A stretch of 33,193 nt of DNA from Rubrivivax sp. GTDB taxonomy: Bacteria > Pseudomonadota > Gammaproteobacteria > Burkholderiales > Burkholderiaceae_C. The notes below the pieces were generated by a model. The model ran no database searches. It was not told the origin of the DNA and saw only the letters and a program-made list of their open reading frames with translations. The stretch covers positions 1 through 33,193 of the forward strand of contig JAEUPH010000102.1 of the NCBI GenBank assembly GCA_016790395.1, written 5' to 3'. The translations under genes and the position numbers were made by a program. Of this stretch, positions 17,754-26,949 are shown piece by piece; within the stretch, counting starts at the first letter, position 1, and every line of letters starts with the position of its first letter.

Positions 17754-20648
17754 TTACAGCGTGCGTGCGACCTCCTTCACCTCGAAGAACTCGAGCTGGT
17801 CGCCTTCCTTGATGTCGTTGTAGTTCTTCAGCTTGATGCCGCACTCGAAGCCTTCCTTGACCTCGCGCACGTCGTCCTTCAGGCGCTTCACCGACTCGAT
17901 GTCGCCGGTGTAGATCACCACGTTGTCGCGCAACAGGCGGAAGCGCGCGTTGCGGATCACCTGGCCGGCGGTGATCATGCAGCCGGCCACGGTGCCGATC
18001 TTGCTGGCCACGAACACCGTGCGGATCTCGGCCGTGCCGATGACTTCCTCGCGCTGCTCCGGCGCCAGCATGCCGGACATCGCCGCCTTGATCTCGTCGA
18101 CCGCGTCGTAGATGATGTTGTAGTACTTGATCTCGACGCCGTTGCCTTCGGCCAGCTTGCGCGCACCGGCATCGGCCCGCGTGTTGAAGCCGATGATCAC
18201 GGCCTTCGAAGCGATGGCGAGGTTGACGTCGCTCTCCGTGATGCCACCGACGGCGGCATGCACGATCTGCACCTTCACCTCGGCCGTGCTGAGCTTGAGC
18301 AGGCTCTGTGCCAGCGCTTCCTGCGAACCCTGCACGTCGGCCTTGACGATCAGGCTCAGCGTCTGCGCCGCACCTTCGCCCATGTTCTCGAACATGCCTT
18401 CCAGCTTGGCGGCCTGGCGCTTGTTCAGCGTCACTTCGCGGTACTTGCCCTGGCGGAAGGTGGCGATCTCGCGCGCACGGCGCTCGTCGGCGATGACCAT
18501 GAACTCGTCACCGGCCTGCGGCACTTCGGTCAGACCCTGGATCTCCACCGGCAGCGAAGGCCCGGCCGATTCGATGGACTGGCCGTCCTCGTCCAGCATG
18601 GCGCGCACGCGGCCGTAGCTGCTGCCGGCCAGCACGACGTCGCCCTTCTTGAGCGTGCCGCTCTGCACCAGGATCGTGGCCACCGGACCGCGGCCCTTGT
18701 CCAGCTTGGCTTCGATCACCAGGCCCTTGGCAGCGGCTTCCTTCGGCGCCTTCAGCTCCAGCACTTCGGCCTGCAGCAGCACCTGCTCCAGCAGCGTGTC
18801 CATGCCTTGGCCGGTCTTGGCGGACACGGGCACGAAAGGAGAATCGCCGCCGAAGTCTTCAGGCACCACGCCCTCGGCCACCAGCTCGCTCTTCACGCGC
18901 TCGACGTTGGCATCGGGCTTGTCGATCTTGTTCATCGCCACCACGACCGGAACGCCGGCCGCCTTGGCGTGCGCGATGGCTTCCTTGGTCTGCGGCATCA
19001 CGCCGTCGTCGGCAGCCACCACCAGGATGACGATGTCGGTGGCCTGCGCGCCGCGCGCCCGCATCGCGGTGAACGCGGCGTGGCCCGGGGTGTCCAGGAA
19101 GGTGATGGTGCCGCGCGGCGTGTCCACGTGGTAGGCGCCGATGTGCTGCGTGATGCCGCCGGCTTCGCCCGCCGCCACGCGGGCGCGGCGGATGTAGTCC
19201 AGCAGCGAGGTCTTGCCATGGTCGACGTGGCCCATGACGGTGACCACCGGCGCACGCGGCAGCTGCTCGGCAGCCTCGTGCGCGGCGGTTTCCTCTTCGG
19301 TGAAGGCTTCCGGGTCGTCCAGCTTGGCGGCGAAGGCCTTGTGGCCCATTTCCTCGACGACGATCATCGCCGTCTCCTGGTCGAGCTGCTGGTTGATGGT
19401 GACCATCTGGCCCAGCTTCATCAGCTGCTTGATCACTTCCGAGGCCTTCACGCTCATCTTGTGAGCCAGGTCGGCGACGCTGATGGTCTCCGGGATGTGC
19501 ACTTCCTGGACCTGCGCCTCCGCCTGCGGTGCGAACTGAGAACCGCCGCCACCGTCGCGGTCGCCGCGGCGGGCGCCCCCGCGCGGCGCACGCCAGCCCG
19601 GCCGGCCACCGGCGGCCGTGTCGCCGCGCGTCTTCAGCGCGGCGCGCTTCTTGGCGGCGTCGTCGGCCCAGCTGGAAGACAGCTTTTCGCTCTTGACCTG
19701 CTTCTTGTCGCCCGGCTTGGCGGCACCTGCAGCAGCCGGGGCGCCCGGCTTGGCCGTGGGCTTGTGGATCGTGCCTTTGATGGCTTCCTTGGCGCCGGCG
19801 ACCGGTTCGGGCTTGGCTTCCTCGGGCTTCTTGGCGACCAGCACCTTCTTCGGTGCGGCCATCATCTCGCGGATCTTGCGCGCCTCGTCTTCCGCTGCCT
19901 TGCGGCGGCGGGCCAGGTCGTCGGCGCGCGCGGTGTCTTCGGCGGCCTTGTCGGCGGCCTTGACGATGCGCAGCGTCGGCTTGGCGGGCTCGGGGGGCTT
20001 GGCCGGGGGCTCCACGGCCTTGGGCGTCTCGGGCTCGGGCGTCGTGGCGGGTGCTGCCTGGGCCGAACTTGAATCGGCGGCCTTGGCCAGGGCTGCGGCC
20101 GCTTCGGCTGCCGCCTTGGCCGCTGCGGCGTCGGCCGCGGCACGGGCCGCCGCCTCGGCGGCCGCGGCTTCCGCGGCCTCGCGGGCTGCCTTCTCCGCAG
20201 CCTCGCGCTGGCGGCGTGCCTCGGCCAGTTCTTCCTCCTGCCGGCGCAGTGCCTCGGCCTGCGCACGGGCCTCTTCTTCGCGGCGCTGCAGTTCCAGCTC
20301 TTCCGCGCTGGGACCGGCCGGCTCCTCGACCGCCGGGCTGGCATCGTCACGCTTGACGAAGACGCGCTTCTTGCGCACTTCCACCTGGATGGTGCGGGCG
20401 CGGCCGCTGGCGTCGGCCTGCTTGATCTCGGTCGACGTCTTCTTGACGATCGTGATCTTCTTGCGCTCGGCGCCGGCCTGCGTGCCATGCGCGGTGCGCA
20501 GGAAGTCCAGCAACCGTTCCTTGTCGGCTTCGGTGAGCGCGTCGTCGGGCGACTGCTTGGTCACGCCGGCCGACTGCAGCTGCTCGATCAGTGCCGTCGT
20601 CGGGCGGCCGAGCTGCGCGGCGAACTGGGCGACTGTGGTCACGGCCAT
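17754..20648 (-). CDS. infB: Translation initiation factor IF-2
   Basis: GTPase that brings fMet-tRNA to the 30S subunit and joins the subunits. It has 964 residues, normal for betaproteobacteria. The N-terminal IF2_N domain ([20 protein letters not shown]) is followed by a long Ala/Glu/Arg-rich, probably helical linker (about 90-330) and a Gly/Arg patch ([18 protein letters not shown]). A second IF2_N-like domain ([20 protein letters not shown]) precedes the G domain: GHVDHGKT at 473-480, DTPGHAAF (G3) and NKIDKPDA (G4). The C-terminal domains end in [17 protein letters not shown], the conserved IF2 C2 signature. An internal start giving a shorter isoform, as in E. coli, was not identified. 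It lies 61 bp after nusA. Confidence 0.97.
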   Translation of the reverse strand: MAVTTVAQFAAQLGRPTTALIEQLQSAGVTKQSPDDALTEADKERLLDFLRTAHGTQAGAERKKITIVKKTSTEIKQADASGRARTIQVEVRKKRVFVKRDDASPAVEEPAGPSAEELELQRREEEARAQAEALRRQEEELAEARRQREAAEKAAREAAEAAAAEAAARAAADAAAAKAAAEAAAALAKAADSSSAQAAPATTPEPETPKAVEPPAKPPEPAKPTLRIVKAADKAAEDTARADDLARRRKAAEDEARKIREMMAAPKKVLVAKKPEEAKPEPVAGAKEAIKGTIHKPTAKPGAPAAAGAAKPGDKKQVKSEKLSSSWADDAAKKRAALKTRGDTAAGGRPGWRAPRGGARRGDRDGGGGSQFAPQAEAQVQEVHIPETISVADLAHKMSVKASEVIKQLMKLGQMVTINQQLDQETAMIVVEEMGHKAFAAKLDDPEAFTEEETAAHEAAEQLPRAPVVTVMGHVDHGKTSLLDYIRRARVAAGEAGGITQHIGAYHVDTPRGTITFLDTPGHAAFTAMRARGAQATDIVILVVAADDGVMPQTKEAIAHAKAAGVPVVVAMNKIDKPDANVERVKSELVAEGVVPEDFGGDSPFVPVSAKTGQGMDTLLEQVLLQAEVLELKAPKEAAAKGLVIEAKLDKGRGPVATILVQSGTLKKGDVVLAGSSYGRVRAMLDEDGQSIESAGPSLPVEIQGLTEVPQAGDEFMVIADERRAREIATFRQGKYREVTLNKRQAAKLEGMFENMGEGAAQTLSLIVKADVQGSQEALAQSLLKLSTAEVKVQIVHAAVGGITESDVNLAIASKAVIIGFNTRADAGARKLAEGNGVEIKYYNIIYDAVDEIKAAMSGMLAPEQREEVIGTAEIRTVFVASKIGTVAGCMITAGQVIRNARFRLLRDNVVIYTGDIESVKRLKDDVREVKEGFECGIKLKNYNDIKEGDQLEFFEVKEVARTL

Positions 20649-20709
20649 GGGATCGGTTTCCTCGGGTGTGCGGTGCGGGCGGGCTGAAGCGGGTTCGGAG
20701 TCTGCGGAA

Positions 20710-22188
20710 TCAGACGGTGAACCAGTGCTCGCGCGCCTTCATGATCAGTGTCTTGGCGGCGTCGTCGGCGATGCCGGTCAAGTCGGTCAGTTCGTCGACG
20801 GCCAGGTCGGCCAGGTCGTCACGCGTGTGGATGCCGCCACCGGCCAGCTTGGCGATGAGTTCGGGCGAGAGGCCTTCGAGGTCGCGCAGGTCCTGCGACA
20901 CCTCTTCCACCTGCTCTTCCTTCTCGATCTCCATCGTCAGAAGCGCGTCCTTGGCACGGGTGCGCAGCTCGTGCACGGTGTCCTCGTCGAAGGACTCGAT
21001 CTCCAGCATTTCCTGCAGCGGCACGTAGGCCACTTCTTCCAGGCTGGTGAAGCCCTCGGCGATGAGGATGTCGGCCACTTCGGCGTCGACGTCGAGCTTG
21101 TCGACGAACAGCTGGCGCACCGATTCGCTCTCGGTCGCCTGCTTGGCCTGCGATTCCTCGGCCGTCATGATGTTGATGCGCCAGCCGGTGAGTTCCGAGG
21201 CCAGGCGCACGTTCTGGCCACCGCGGCCGATGGCGATGGCGAGGTTCTCCTCGTCCACCACCACGTCCATCGCGTGGCGTTCCTCGTCGACGACGATGCT
21301 GGCCACGTTGGCCGGCGCCAGCGCGCCGATGACAAACTGCGCCGGATCGTCGGACCACAGCACGATGTCCACGCGCTCGCCGGCCAGCTCGTTGGTGACG
21401 GCATTGACGCGCGAGCCGCGCACGCCCACGCAGGTGCCGATGGGGTCGACCCGGCGGTCGTGCGAGACGACGGCGATCTTGGCGCGGCTGCCCGGGTCGC
21501 GGGCGCAGCTCTTGATCTCCAGGAGCCCCTGCTCGATCTCGGGCACTTCCTGTGCGAAGAGTTCCACCATGAACGGCGGCGCACTGCGCGACAGCATGAT
21601 CTGCGCGCCGCGCTGCGTGGGATCGACGCCCATGATCACCGCTCGCACGCGGTCGCCGGTGCGCAGGTTCTCCTTGGGGATCATCTCGTTGCGCTTCAGG
21701 CGCCCTTCGACGCGGCCGCTCTCGACGATGATGTCGCCCTTGTCCAGGCGCTTGACGGTACCGACGAAGATCTTCTCGCCGCGCGAAAGGAAGTCGCTCA
21801 GCAACTGCTCGCGCTCGGCGTCGCGGATCTTCTGCAGGATCACCTGCTTGGCAGCCTGGGCGCCGATGCGGCCGATCGGAACCGAGTCGATCGCCTCCTC
21901 GATGTAGTCGCCGTCCTCGATGTCGGCGATGCGGTCGCGGGCGTCGGAAAGCATCTCCTCGGCGTCGGCATTCTGCAGACCGGCGGCATCGGGCACGACC
22001 AGCCAGCGGCGGAAGGTCTCGTAGTCGCCGGTCTCGCGGTCGACGGCGACGCGGATGTCCACCTCGCCGCCGTGCAGCTTCTTGGTGGCCGAGGCCAGTG
22101 CCGCCTCGACGGCACCGAAGACGACGTCGCGGTCGACCGTCTTCTCGCGCGAGATCGCATCCACCAGCATCAGCATTTCGCGGTTCAT
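20710..22188 (-). CDS. nusA: Transcription termination/antitermination factor NusA
   Basis: Binds RNA polymerase and nascent RNA and affects pausing, intrinsic termination and antitermination. The 492 residues are close to E. coli length. The N-terminal polymerase-binding domain begins [20 protein letters not shown]. The S1 domain contains [20 protein letters not shown] (about 142-162). The KH domains include [20 protein letters not shown] and [16 protein letters not shown]. Two C-terminal acidic helix-hairpin-helix repeats lie in 360-490 ([20 protein letters not shown] and [20 protein letters not shown]). The ATG overlaps the rimP stop (ATGA). Since NusA influences termination hairpins, the terminator-like element in this operon's own leader may be a feedback point; this is inference. 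Confidence 0.97.
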   Translation of the reverse strand: MNREMLMLVDAISREKTVDRDVVFGAVEAALASATKKLHGGEVDIRVAVDRETGDYETFRRWLVVPDAAGLQNADAEEMLSDARDRIADIEDGDYIEEAIDSVPIGRIGAQAAKQVILQKIRDAEREQLLSDFLSRGEKIFVGTVKRLDKGDIIVESGRVEGRLKRNEMIPKENLRTGDRVRAVIMGVDPTQRGAQIMLSRSAPPFMVELFAQEVPEIEQGLLEIKSCARDPGSRAKIAVVSHDRRVDPIGTCVGVRGSRVNAVTNELAGERVDIVLWSDDPAQFVIGALAPANVASIVVDEERHAMDVVVDEENLAIAIGRGGQNVRLASELTGWRINIMTAEESQAKQATESESVRQLFVDKLDVDAEVADILIAEGFTSLEEVAYVPLQEMLEIESFDEDTVHELRTRAKDALLTMEIEKEEQVEEVSQDLRDLEGLSPELIAKLAGGGIHTRDDLADLAVDELTDLTGIADDAAKTLIMKAREHWFTV

Positions 22189-22919
22189 CGATTCCTGCCT
22201 TCGTCTTTCCCTGCCGCGCCGGGGCCGGGCCGCCCCTTGAAATTCACCACCGGCACCAGCCGTGCCTCGCGCACTTCGTCGAGGGCGAATGACAGCACCT
22301 GTTCGGCGCGGCCGTCCATGAACGTGACCTGCCAGCGCCCCTCGACGCGACCCAGCGGGCCCTGGAAGTGCTTGCGGCCCTGCAACGGCAGCTTCAGCGT
22401 CAGGTCCACCGCCTGGCCGCAGAAGCGCTCGTAGTCGGCTTCGGTGCGCAGCGGCCGGTCCAGACCGGGCGACGAAACCTCCAGCCGCGCATAGTCCACG
22501 CCGTCGACTTCGAGCGCGTACTGCAACTGGCGCGTGACGGCCTCGCAGTCGTCGACCGTGATCGCATCGCCCTCGCTGGCGTAGGCGACGCCGGGGCGGC
22601 GATCGATGGTCACGCGCAGGAGCCCGCGCGGCGCCCGCTCGACGTCGACGAGGTCGTAGTGCAAACCCTCGACGGTGGCGCGGACGGCCGCACGCCAGTC
22701 GGCGGCGAGCGGGTGGTCGAAGGGCGCCGCGGCCACGGCCGGCGCGCCGGGCCTGCCAGCGGGCCGGGCGCGCGCAGGCGCGGGCCGGGCGGGCTTTGCG
22801 CCGCCCACGGCCGTTCCTGCCCTGCTGCTACCCGGGGTGCCGGAGTGCTTGTGCTTGCGCGTGGCACCCGTGGCCTTCAAGCCCATCAAGATCGTTGCTC
22901 GCCTTCGGTCCGCGGCCAT
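22185..22919 (-). CDS. rimP: Ribosome maturation factor RimP with N-terminal extension
   Basis: Assembly factor for the 30S subunit. The conserved core begins near residue 75 ([33 protein letters not shown]) and includes [21 protein letters not shown] and [21 protein letters not shown], the strongest RimP signature. With ATG 22919 (AGGA about 9 bp upstream) the protein has 244 residues, well above the usual 150-200. The extra about 65 N-terminal residues are Ala/Pro/Arg/Lys-rich and look disordered. ATG 22886 would give 233 residues and is joined to a small upstream ORF by TGATG. A GTG further up (23009) would run through the leader hairpin and is unlikely. First gene of the nusA-infB operon. 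Confidence 0.9.
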   Translation of the reverse strand: MAADRRRATILMGLKATGATRKHKHSGTPGSSRAGTAVGGAKPARPAPARARPAGRPGAPAVAAAPFDHPLAADWRAAVRATVEGLHYDLVDVERAPRGLLRVTIDRRPGVAYASEGDAITVDDCEAVTRQLQYALEVDGVDYARLEVSSPGLDRPLRTEADYERFCGQAVDLTLKLPLQGRKHFQGPLGRVEGRWQVTFMDGRAEQVLSFALDEVREARLVPVVNFKGRPGPGAAGKDEGRNR

Positions 22920-22993
22920 CGTGGCCGGTCCTGCCCGCCGTTCCGGGCGCCGGTCGAGCAAAAAAAATGGGCCGGAAGGTTCCGCCCACTCAT
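22886..22993 (-). other. Possible upstream ORF in the rimP leader
   Basis: A 35-codon frame starts at ATG 22993 (MSGRNLPAHFFCS...) and stops at TGA 22888-22886, which overlaps the second in-frame rimP ATG as TGATG. Its early codons cross the terminator-like hairpin and the T8 run, so ribosomes on it could influence that hairpin. The Shine-Dalgarno match is poor (GAAG only a few bases away), so translation is uncertain. Confidence 0.3.
22960..22987 (-). terminator. Intrinsic terminator in the rimP-nusA-infB leader (attenuator candidate)
   Basis: Read on the minus strand, a G+C-rich hairpin (GGGCGGAA pairing with TTCCGGCCC, with one bulged G and a very short loop) is followed by A and then eight T residues. 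It lies between a good promoter (-10 at 23028-23033) and the first gene of the operon. No gene upstream on the same strand needs terminating, so it most simply acts on the operon's own leader. A comparable terminator-bearing rimP leader is known from gammaproteobacteria. Confidence 0.7.
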
Positions 22994-23013
22994 CTTCGTG
23001 CCGAAGCACAACC
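22994..23013 (-). other. UUCG-capped hairpin in the rimP leader
   Basis: On the minus strand TTGTGC-TTCG-GCACGA forms a 6-bp stem (one G-U pair) closed by the very stable C(UUCG)G tetraloop. It directly precedes the terminator-like hairpin. Flanking it, TTCCGGG (23018-23012) is exactly complementary to CCCGGAA (22947-22941) beyond the terminator, so an alternative long-range fold enclosing both hairpins is possible. Confidence 0.5.
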
Positions 23014-23027
23014 CGGAAAAGCGCGCA

Positions 23028-23055
23028 TTATAGGCTGGCCACGAAGGGGCGGCAA
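23028..23055 (-). promoter_or_regulatory. Predicted sigma-70 promoter of rimP-nusA-infB operon
   Basis: A consensus -10 TATAAT is read on the minus strand at 23033-23028. A -35 candidate TTGCCG at 23055-23050 stands 16 bp away (4 of 6 consensus bases). Transcription would start near 23021, giving a leader of about 100 nt before rimP that contains both hairpins. Confidence 0.65.
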
Positions 23056-23180
23056 TATCGTCTTCGCCGCATGCCAGAATTCCCGGCCTGGCCGCGCGCC
23101 GGCGCGAGGGGGGACGCACCGCGGGCACCCTGTGCCGGTGCGGCCGCAACCCCAACCTCAGGACCCAGGAGACACCGAGC

Positions 23181-23981
23181 ATGGGCTTCCTCGCCGGCAA
23201 GCGGCTGCTGATCACGGGCGTGCTGTCCAACCGTTCCATCGCCTACGGCATCGCGCGCGCGGCCCGCCGCGAAGGGGCGGAGCTGGCCTTCAGCTACGTC
23301 GGCGAGCGCTTCAAGGAACGCATCAGCGAGTTCGCGCGCGAGTTCGATTCCTCGCTCGTCTTCGACTGCGACGTCGGCGACGACGCGCAGATCACGCGCC
23401 TGTTCGCCGACCTCGCGGGCCACTGGCCGCAGTTCGATGGCTTCGTGCACTCGATCGGCTTCGCGCCGCGCGAGGCGATCGCCGGCGACTTCCTGGAAGG
23501 GTTGTCGCGCGAGGGCTTCCGCATCGCGCACGACATCTCCGCCTACAGCTTCCCTGCCATGGCCAAGGCCGCCGCGCCGATGCTGCGCCCCGGCTCGGCG
23601 CTGCTCACCCTCACCTACCTCGGTTCGCTGCGCGCCATTCCGAACTACAACACGATGGGACTGGCCAAGGCCTCGCTGGAGGCCAGCGTGCGCTACCTGG
23701 CAGCGGCGATGGGCTCCAGGGGCGTGCGCGTCAACGGCCTGTCGGCCGGGCCGATCAAGACGCTCGCCGCGTCGGGCATCAAGGACTTCGGCAAGCTCCT
23801 GGGCGTGGTGGCGCAGAACTCGCCGCTGCGGCGCAACGTGACGATCGACGACGTGGGCAACGTCGCGGCGTTCCTGATGTCCGACCTCGCCGCCGGCATG
23901 ACGGCGGAGATCGTGTACGTCGACGGCGGCTTCAGCCAGGCGGTGCTCGGCGGCACCGACGCGGGCGTCACCGGCGGCTGA
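23181..23981 (+). CDS. fabI: Enoyl-[acyl-carrier-protein] reductase (NADH) FabI
   Basis: Catalyses the last step of each fatty-acid elongation cycle and is the classical triclosan target. It has 266 residues. The nucleotide-binding start is [28 protein letters not shown] carries Gly93. The catalytic set Tyr146 (LTYLGS), Tyr156 and Lys163 (YNTMGLAK) falls at the same numbers as in E. coli Fab[17 protein letters not shown] is the substrate-binding loop and VYVDGGFS the C-terminal signature. AGGAG lies about 10 bp before the ATG. Monocistronic, divergent from rimP across 261 bp and convergent with the decarboxylase gene 37 bp away. No clear promoter was recognised for it. Confidence 0.97.
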   Translation: MGFLAGKRLLITGVLSNRSIAYGIARAARREGAELAFSYVGERFKERISEFAREFDSSLVFDCDVGDDAQITRLFADLAGHWPQFDGFVHSIGFAPREAIAGDFLEGLSREGFRIAHDISAYSFPAMAKAAAPMLRPGSALLTLTYLGSLRAIPNYNTMGLAKASLEASVRYLAAAMGSRGVRVNGLSAGPIKTLAASGIKDFGKLLGVVAQNSPLRRNVTIDDVGNVAAFLMSDLAAGMTAEIVYVDGGFSQAVLGGTDAGVTGG

Positions 23982-24018
23982 GCGGCCGCGCCCCACCGCC
24001 GCGGCGCCCGGGCCGGGC

Positions 24019-26283
24019 TCAGGCGCCCTTGACGCAGTCGACGTAGTAGCGGCGGCGCCCGTGCGCCTCGCCGTCGTCCTCGACGAGGCCGTGCACGTCG
24101 GTATCGAAGCCCGGGAAGGCGGCGTTGAACTCGCGCGTGAAGCGCAGGTAGTCGACGATCTTCTTGTTGAAACGCTCGCCGGGAATCAGCAGCGGGATGC
24201 CCGGCGGGTACGGCGTCAGCAGCGCCGTCGTGACGCGCCCTTCCAGCTCCTCGATGCCCACGCGCTCGGTCTCGCGGTGCGCGATGCGTGCGTAGGCGTC
24301 GCTCGGCTTCATCGCCGGGTGCAGGTCCGACAGGTACATGTCGGTGACCAGGCGCGCCACGTCGCCGCGCGCGTAGGTCTCGTGGATGGCCTGGCAAAGG
24401 TCGCGCAGGCCCATGCGCTCGTAGCGGGCGTGCGTGGCACAGAACTCGGGCAGGATTCGCCAGATCGGCGCGTTGCGGTCGTAGTCGTCCTTGAACTGCT
24501 GCAGCGCGGTGAGCAGCGTGTTCCAGCGGCCCTTGGTGATGCCGATCGTGAACATGATGAAGAACGAGTACAGGCCCGTCTTCTCGACGACGACACCGTG
24601 CTCGGCGAGGAACTTGGTCACCACGCTGGCCGGGATGCCGCTCTTGGCGAACTTGCCCGAGAGGTCCAGGCCCGGCGTCACGATCGTGCACTTGATCGGG
24701 TCGAGCATGTTGAAGCCTTCGGCCAGCGCCCCGAAGCCATGCCACTTGTCGCCGGCCTTGAGCATCCAGTCGCTCTGGCGGCCGATGCCCTCGGCCGCCA
24801 GGCCCGGCGGCCCCCAGACGGTGAACCACCAGTCGCGGCCGAAGTCCTTGTCGACCTTGCGCATGGCGCGGCGGAAGTCCAGCGACTCGGCGATGCTCTC
24901 CTCGACGAGCGCCTTGCCGCCGGGCGCCTCCATCATCGCCGCGGCGACATCGCACGAAGCGATGATCGCGTACTGCGGCGACGTGCTCGTGTGCATCAGG
25001 TAGGCCTCGTTGAAGAGGTGCCGGTCGAGCTTGCGGTTCGCCGCGTCCTGCACCAGCACCTGGCTGGCCTGGCTCAGGCCGGCGAGCAGCTTGTGCGTGC
25101 TCTGCGTCGCCCAGACCATCTGGTCCTTCGGCCGCGGGCGCTTGCGCCCCATGGCGTGGAACTGGCCGTAGAACTCGTGGAAGGCGGCGTGCGGCAGCCA
25201 GGCCTCGTCGAAATGCAGGTTGTCGACGTAGCCGTCGAGTGCGTGCTTGATGGTTTCGGTGTTGTAGAGCACGCCGTCGTAGGTGCTCTGCGTCAGGGTC
25301 AGGATGCGCGGCTTGACCTTCTTGGCGTCCAGGCCCGCCAGCAGCGGGTTGGCGGCGATCTTGCGCTGGATGCTCTCGAGCGAGAACTCGCTTTGCGGAA
25401 TCGGGCCGATGATGCCGTGGTGGTTGCGCGTGGGCGTCAGGAACACCGGCACGGCGCCGGTCATGATGATCGAGTGCAGGATGCTCTTGTGGCAGTTGCG
25501 GTCGACCACCACCACGTCGCCCGGCGCCACCGTGTGGTGCCACACCATCTTGTTGCTGGTGCTGGTGCCGTTGGTGACGAAGAAGCAGTGGTCGGCGTTG
25601 AAGATGCGCGCCGCGTTGCGCTCGCTCTGCGCCACCGGGCCGCTGTGGTCGAGCAGCTGCCCGAGTTCCTCCACCGCGTTGCAGACGTCGGCGCGCAGCA
25701 TGTTCTCGCCGAAGAACTGGTGGAACATCTGCCCCACCGGGCTCTTCAGGAACGCCACGCCGCCGCTGTGCCCCGGGCAGTGCCACGAGTACGAGCCGTC
25801 CTGCGCGTAGTCCATCAGCGCCTTGAAGAACGGCGGCGCCAGGCCGTCGAGGTAGCTGCGCGCCTCGCGGATGATGTGCCGGGCCACGAACTCCGGCGTG
25901 TCCTCGAACATGTGGATGAAGCCGTGCAGCTCGCGCAGCACATCGTTGGGCAGGTGCTGGCTGGTGCGCGTCTCGCCGTAGACGTAGATCGGGATGTCGG
26001 CGTTCTTCCAGCGGATCTCCTCGATGAACTTGCGCAGGTTCACCACCGCCGGGTCCAGTTCGGGGCCGGCCGTGAACTCGTTGTCGTCGATGCTGAGGAT
26101 GAAGGCGCTGGCGCGGCTTTGCTGCTGCGCGAACTGCGACAGGTCGCCGTAGCTGGTGGCGCCGACGACCTCGAAGCCCTCCTTCTCGATGGCCGCCGCC
26201 AGCGCCCGGATGCCGAAGCCGGAGGCGTTCTCCGAGCGGAAGTCCTCGTCGATGATGACGATGGGAAAGTGGAAGCGCAGCAT
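24019..26283 (-). CDS. PLP-dependent Arg/Lys/Orn decarboxylase, AdiA-like
   Basis: A fold-type I basic amino acid decarboxylase that yields a polyamine precursor (agmatine, cadaverine or putrescine) and consumes a proton. It has 754 residues, about the size of AdiA. Order: an N-terminal response-regulator-like wing domain (IVIIDEDFRSENASGFGIRAL), the core starting at YSWHCPGHSGGVAFLKSPVG, VTNGTSTSNKMVWHH, HFDEAWLPHAAF (PLP aspartate) and WATQSTHKLLAGLSQ with the Schiff-base Lys398. The C-terminal domain holds PYPPGIPLLIPGERF. The residues around the lysine resemble arginine decarboxylase most, but the substrate cannot be fixed from sequence alone. The start is fixed by the wing domain. A possible -10 TACACT is at 26340-26335. 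Confidence 0.92.
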   Translation of the reverse strand: MLRFHFPIVIIDEDFRSENASGFGIRALAAAIEKEGFEVVGATSYGDLSQFAQQQSRASAFILSIDDNEFTAGPELDPAVVNLRKFIEEIRWKNADIPIYVYGETRTSQHLPNDVLRELHGFIHMFEDTPEFVARHIIREARSYLDGLAPPFFKALMDYAQDGSYSWHCPGHSGGVAFLKSPVGQMFHQFFGENMLRADVCNAVEELGQLLDHSGPVAQSERNAARIFNADHCFFVTNGTSTSNKMVWHHTVAPGDVVVVDRNCHKSILHSIIMTGAVPVFLTPTRNHHGIIGPIPQSEFSLESIQRKIAANPLLAGLDAKKVKPRILTLTQSTYDGVLYNTETIKHALDGYVDNLHFDEAWLPHAAFHEFYGQFHAMGRKRPRPKDQMVWATQSTHKLLAGLSQASQVLVQDAANRKLDRHLFNEAYLMHTSTSPQYAIIASCDVAAAMMEAPGGKALVEESIAESLDFRRAMRKVDKDFGRDWWFTVWGPPGLAAEGIGRQSDWMLKAGDKWHGFGALAEGFNMLDPIKCTIVTPGLDLSGKFAKSGIPASVVTKFLAEHGVVVEKTGLYSFFIMFTIGITKGRWNTLLTALQQFKDDYDRNAPIWRILPEFCATHARYERMGLRDLCQAIHETYARGDVARLVTDMYLSDLHPAMKPSDAYARIAHRETERVGIEELEGRVTTALLTPYPPGIPLLIPGERFNKKIVDYLRFTREFNAAFPGFDTDVHGLVEDDGEAHGRRRYYVDCVKGA

Positions 26284-26469
26284 GGGCGGGTTCGGTTGCG
26301 TGAAGCCTCGGCAGGGGGCCGGCGAAGGGCCTGAAGTGTAGGCGGCGCTGCGTGCCGCGGTCGGCCGCGGCAGGCCCTGGCAGGTGCATGCCGGCAGCGC
26401 CGGCTGCTCGCTACACTGCGGCGCGTTGGAGGCGGCGCGCACCGGCGCGCCCGAGGCAAGAGGGAAGCG
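26284..26469. promoter_or_regulatory. Divergent promoter region, decarboxylase versus nfeD-like genes
   Basis: A 186-bp non-coding gap. TACACT occurs as a -10 candidate on the plus strand (26412-26417, towards nfeD) and again on the minus strand (26340-26335, towards the decarboxylase). Neither has a good -35 at the expected distance. GAGGCAAGAGGGAAGCG just before 26470 provides a purine-rich ribosome-binding stretch for the nfeD-like gene. Confidence 0.35.
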
Positions 26470-26913
26470 ATGGACACGAACCTGTCGACGATGTGGTGGG
26501 TCGCCGGCGGCGTGCTGGTGGCGGCGGAGCTCGCCACCGGCACCTTCTACCTGCTGATGCTGGCCGTGGGCTGCGCCGCCGGGGCACTGGCCGCGCACGC
26601 GGGCCTCGGCCTCTCGGCACAGATCGTCGCCGGCGCGCTGGTGGGCGCTGCCGCCACCGCCGGCTGGCACCTGAAGCGCGCCCGTCATCCGCGCAGCGCG
26701 CCGGCCGAGAGCAACCGCGACGTGAACCTCGACATCGGGCAGACGGTGCTGGTGCGCGCCTGGGGTGCCGACGGCTCGACGCATGTCAGCTACCGCGGCG
26801 CCAGCTGGAGCGCGGCCTTCGCCGGCGACGGCACGCCCGCGCCGGGGCCGCACGCCATCGTCGCCGTGCGCGGCAACCAGCTCATGCTGGCGCCGCAGGC
26901 AAAGACGCACTGA
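26470..26913 (+). CDS. NfeD-like membrane protein
   Basis: A 147-residue short-form NfeD protein. Two to three hydrophobic segments cover 8-65 (MWWVAGGVLVAAELATGTFY, LLMLAVGCAAGALAA, IVAGALVGAAATAGW). A soluble C-terminal beta domain of OB type follows (DIGQTVLVRAWGADGSTHVSYRG at about 88-110, ending AIVAVRGNQLML). It partners the band-7 gene 36 bp downstream, the standard NfeD/stomatin pairing. The pair is thought to organise membrane microdomains and protein quality control. The long-form serine-protease domain of NfeD is absent. Confidence 0.9.
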   Translation: MDTNLSTMWWVAGGVLVAAELATGTFYLLMLAVGCAAGALAAHAGLGLSAQIVAGALVGAAATAGWHLKRARHPRSAPAESNRDVNLDIGQTVLVRAWGADGSTHVSYRGASWSAAFAGDGTPAPGPHAIVAVRGNQLMLAPQAKTH

Positions 26914-26949
26914 GACCGACCGCAGCCGCCAACCGTGGAAAGCCCCGCC

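Noticed and set aside
17562-20072. An 836-codon open frame on the plus strand opposite infB
   Set aside because: It mirrors the Ala/Lys/Glu-rich infB gene in the antisense direction, has a His/Arg/Leu-biased composition and no recognisable domain. It is a GC-driven shadow frame.
22920-23009. rimP starting at GTG 23009
   Set aside because: This would translate straight through the terminator hairpin and T8 run and add residues with no resemblance to RimP; downstream ATG codons fit better.
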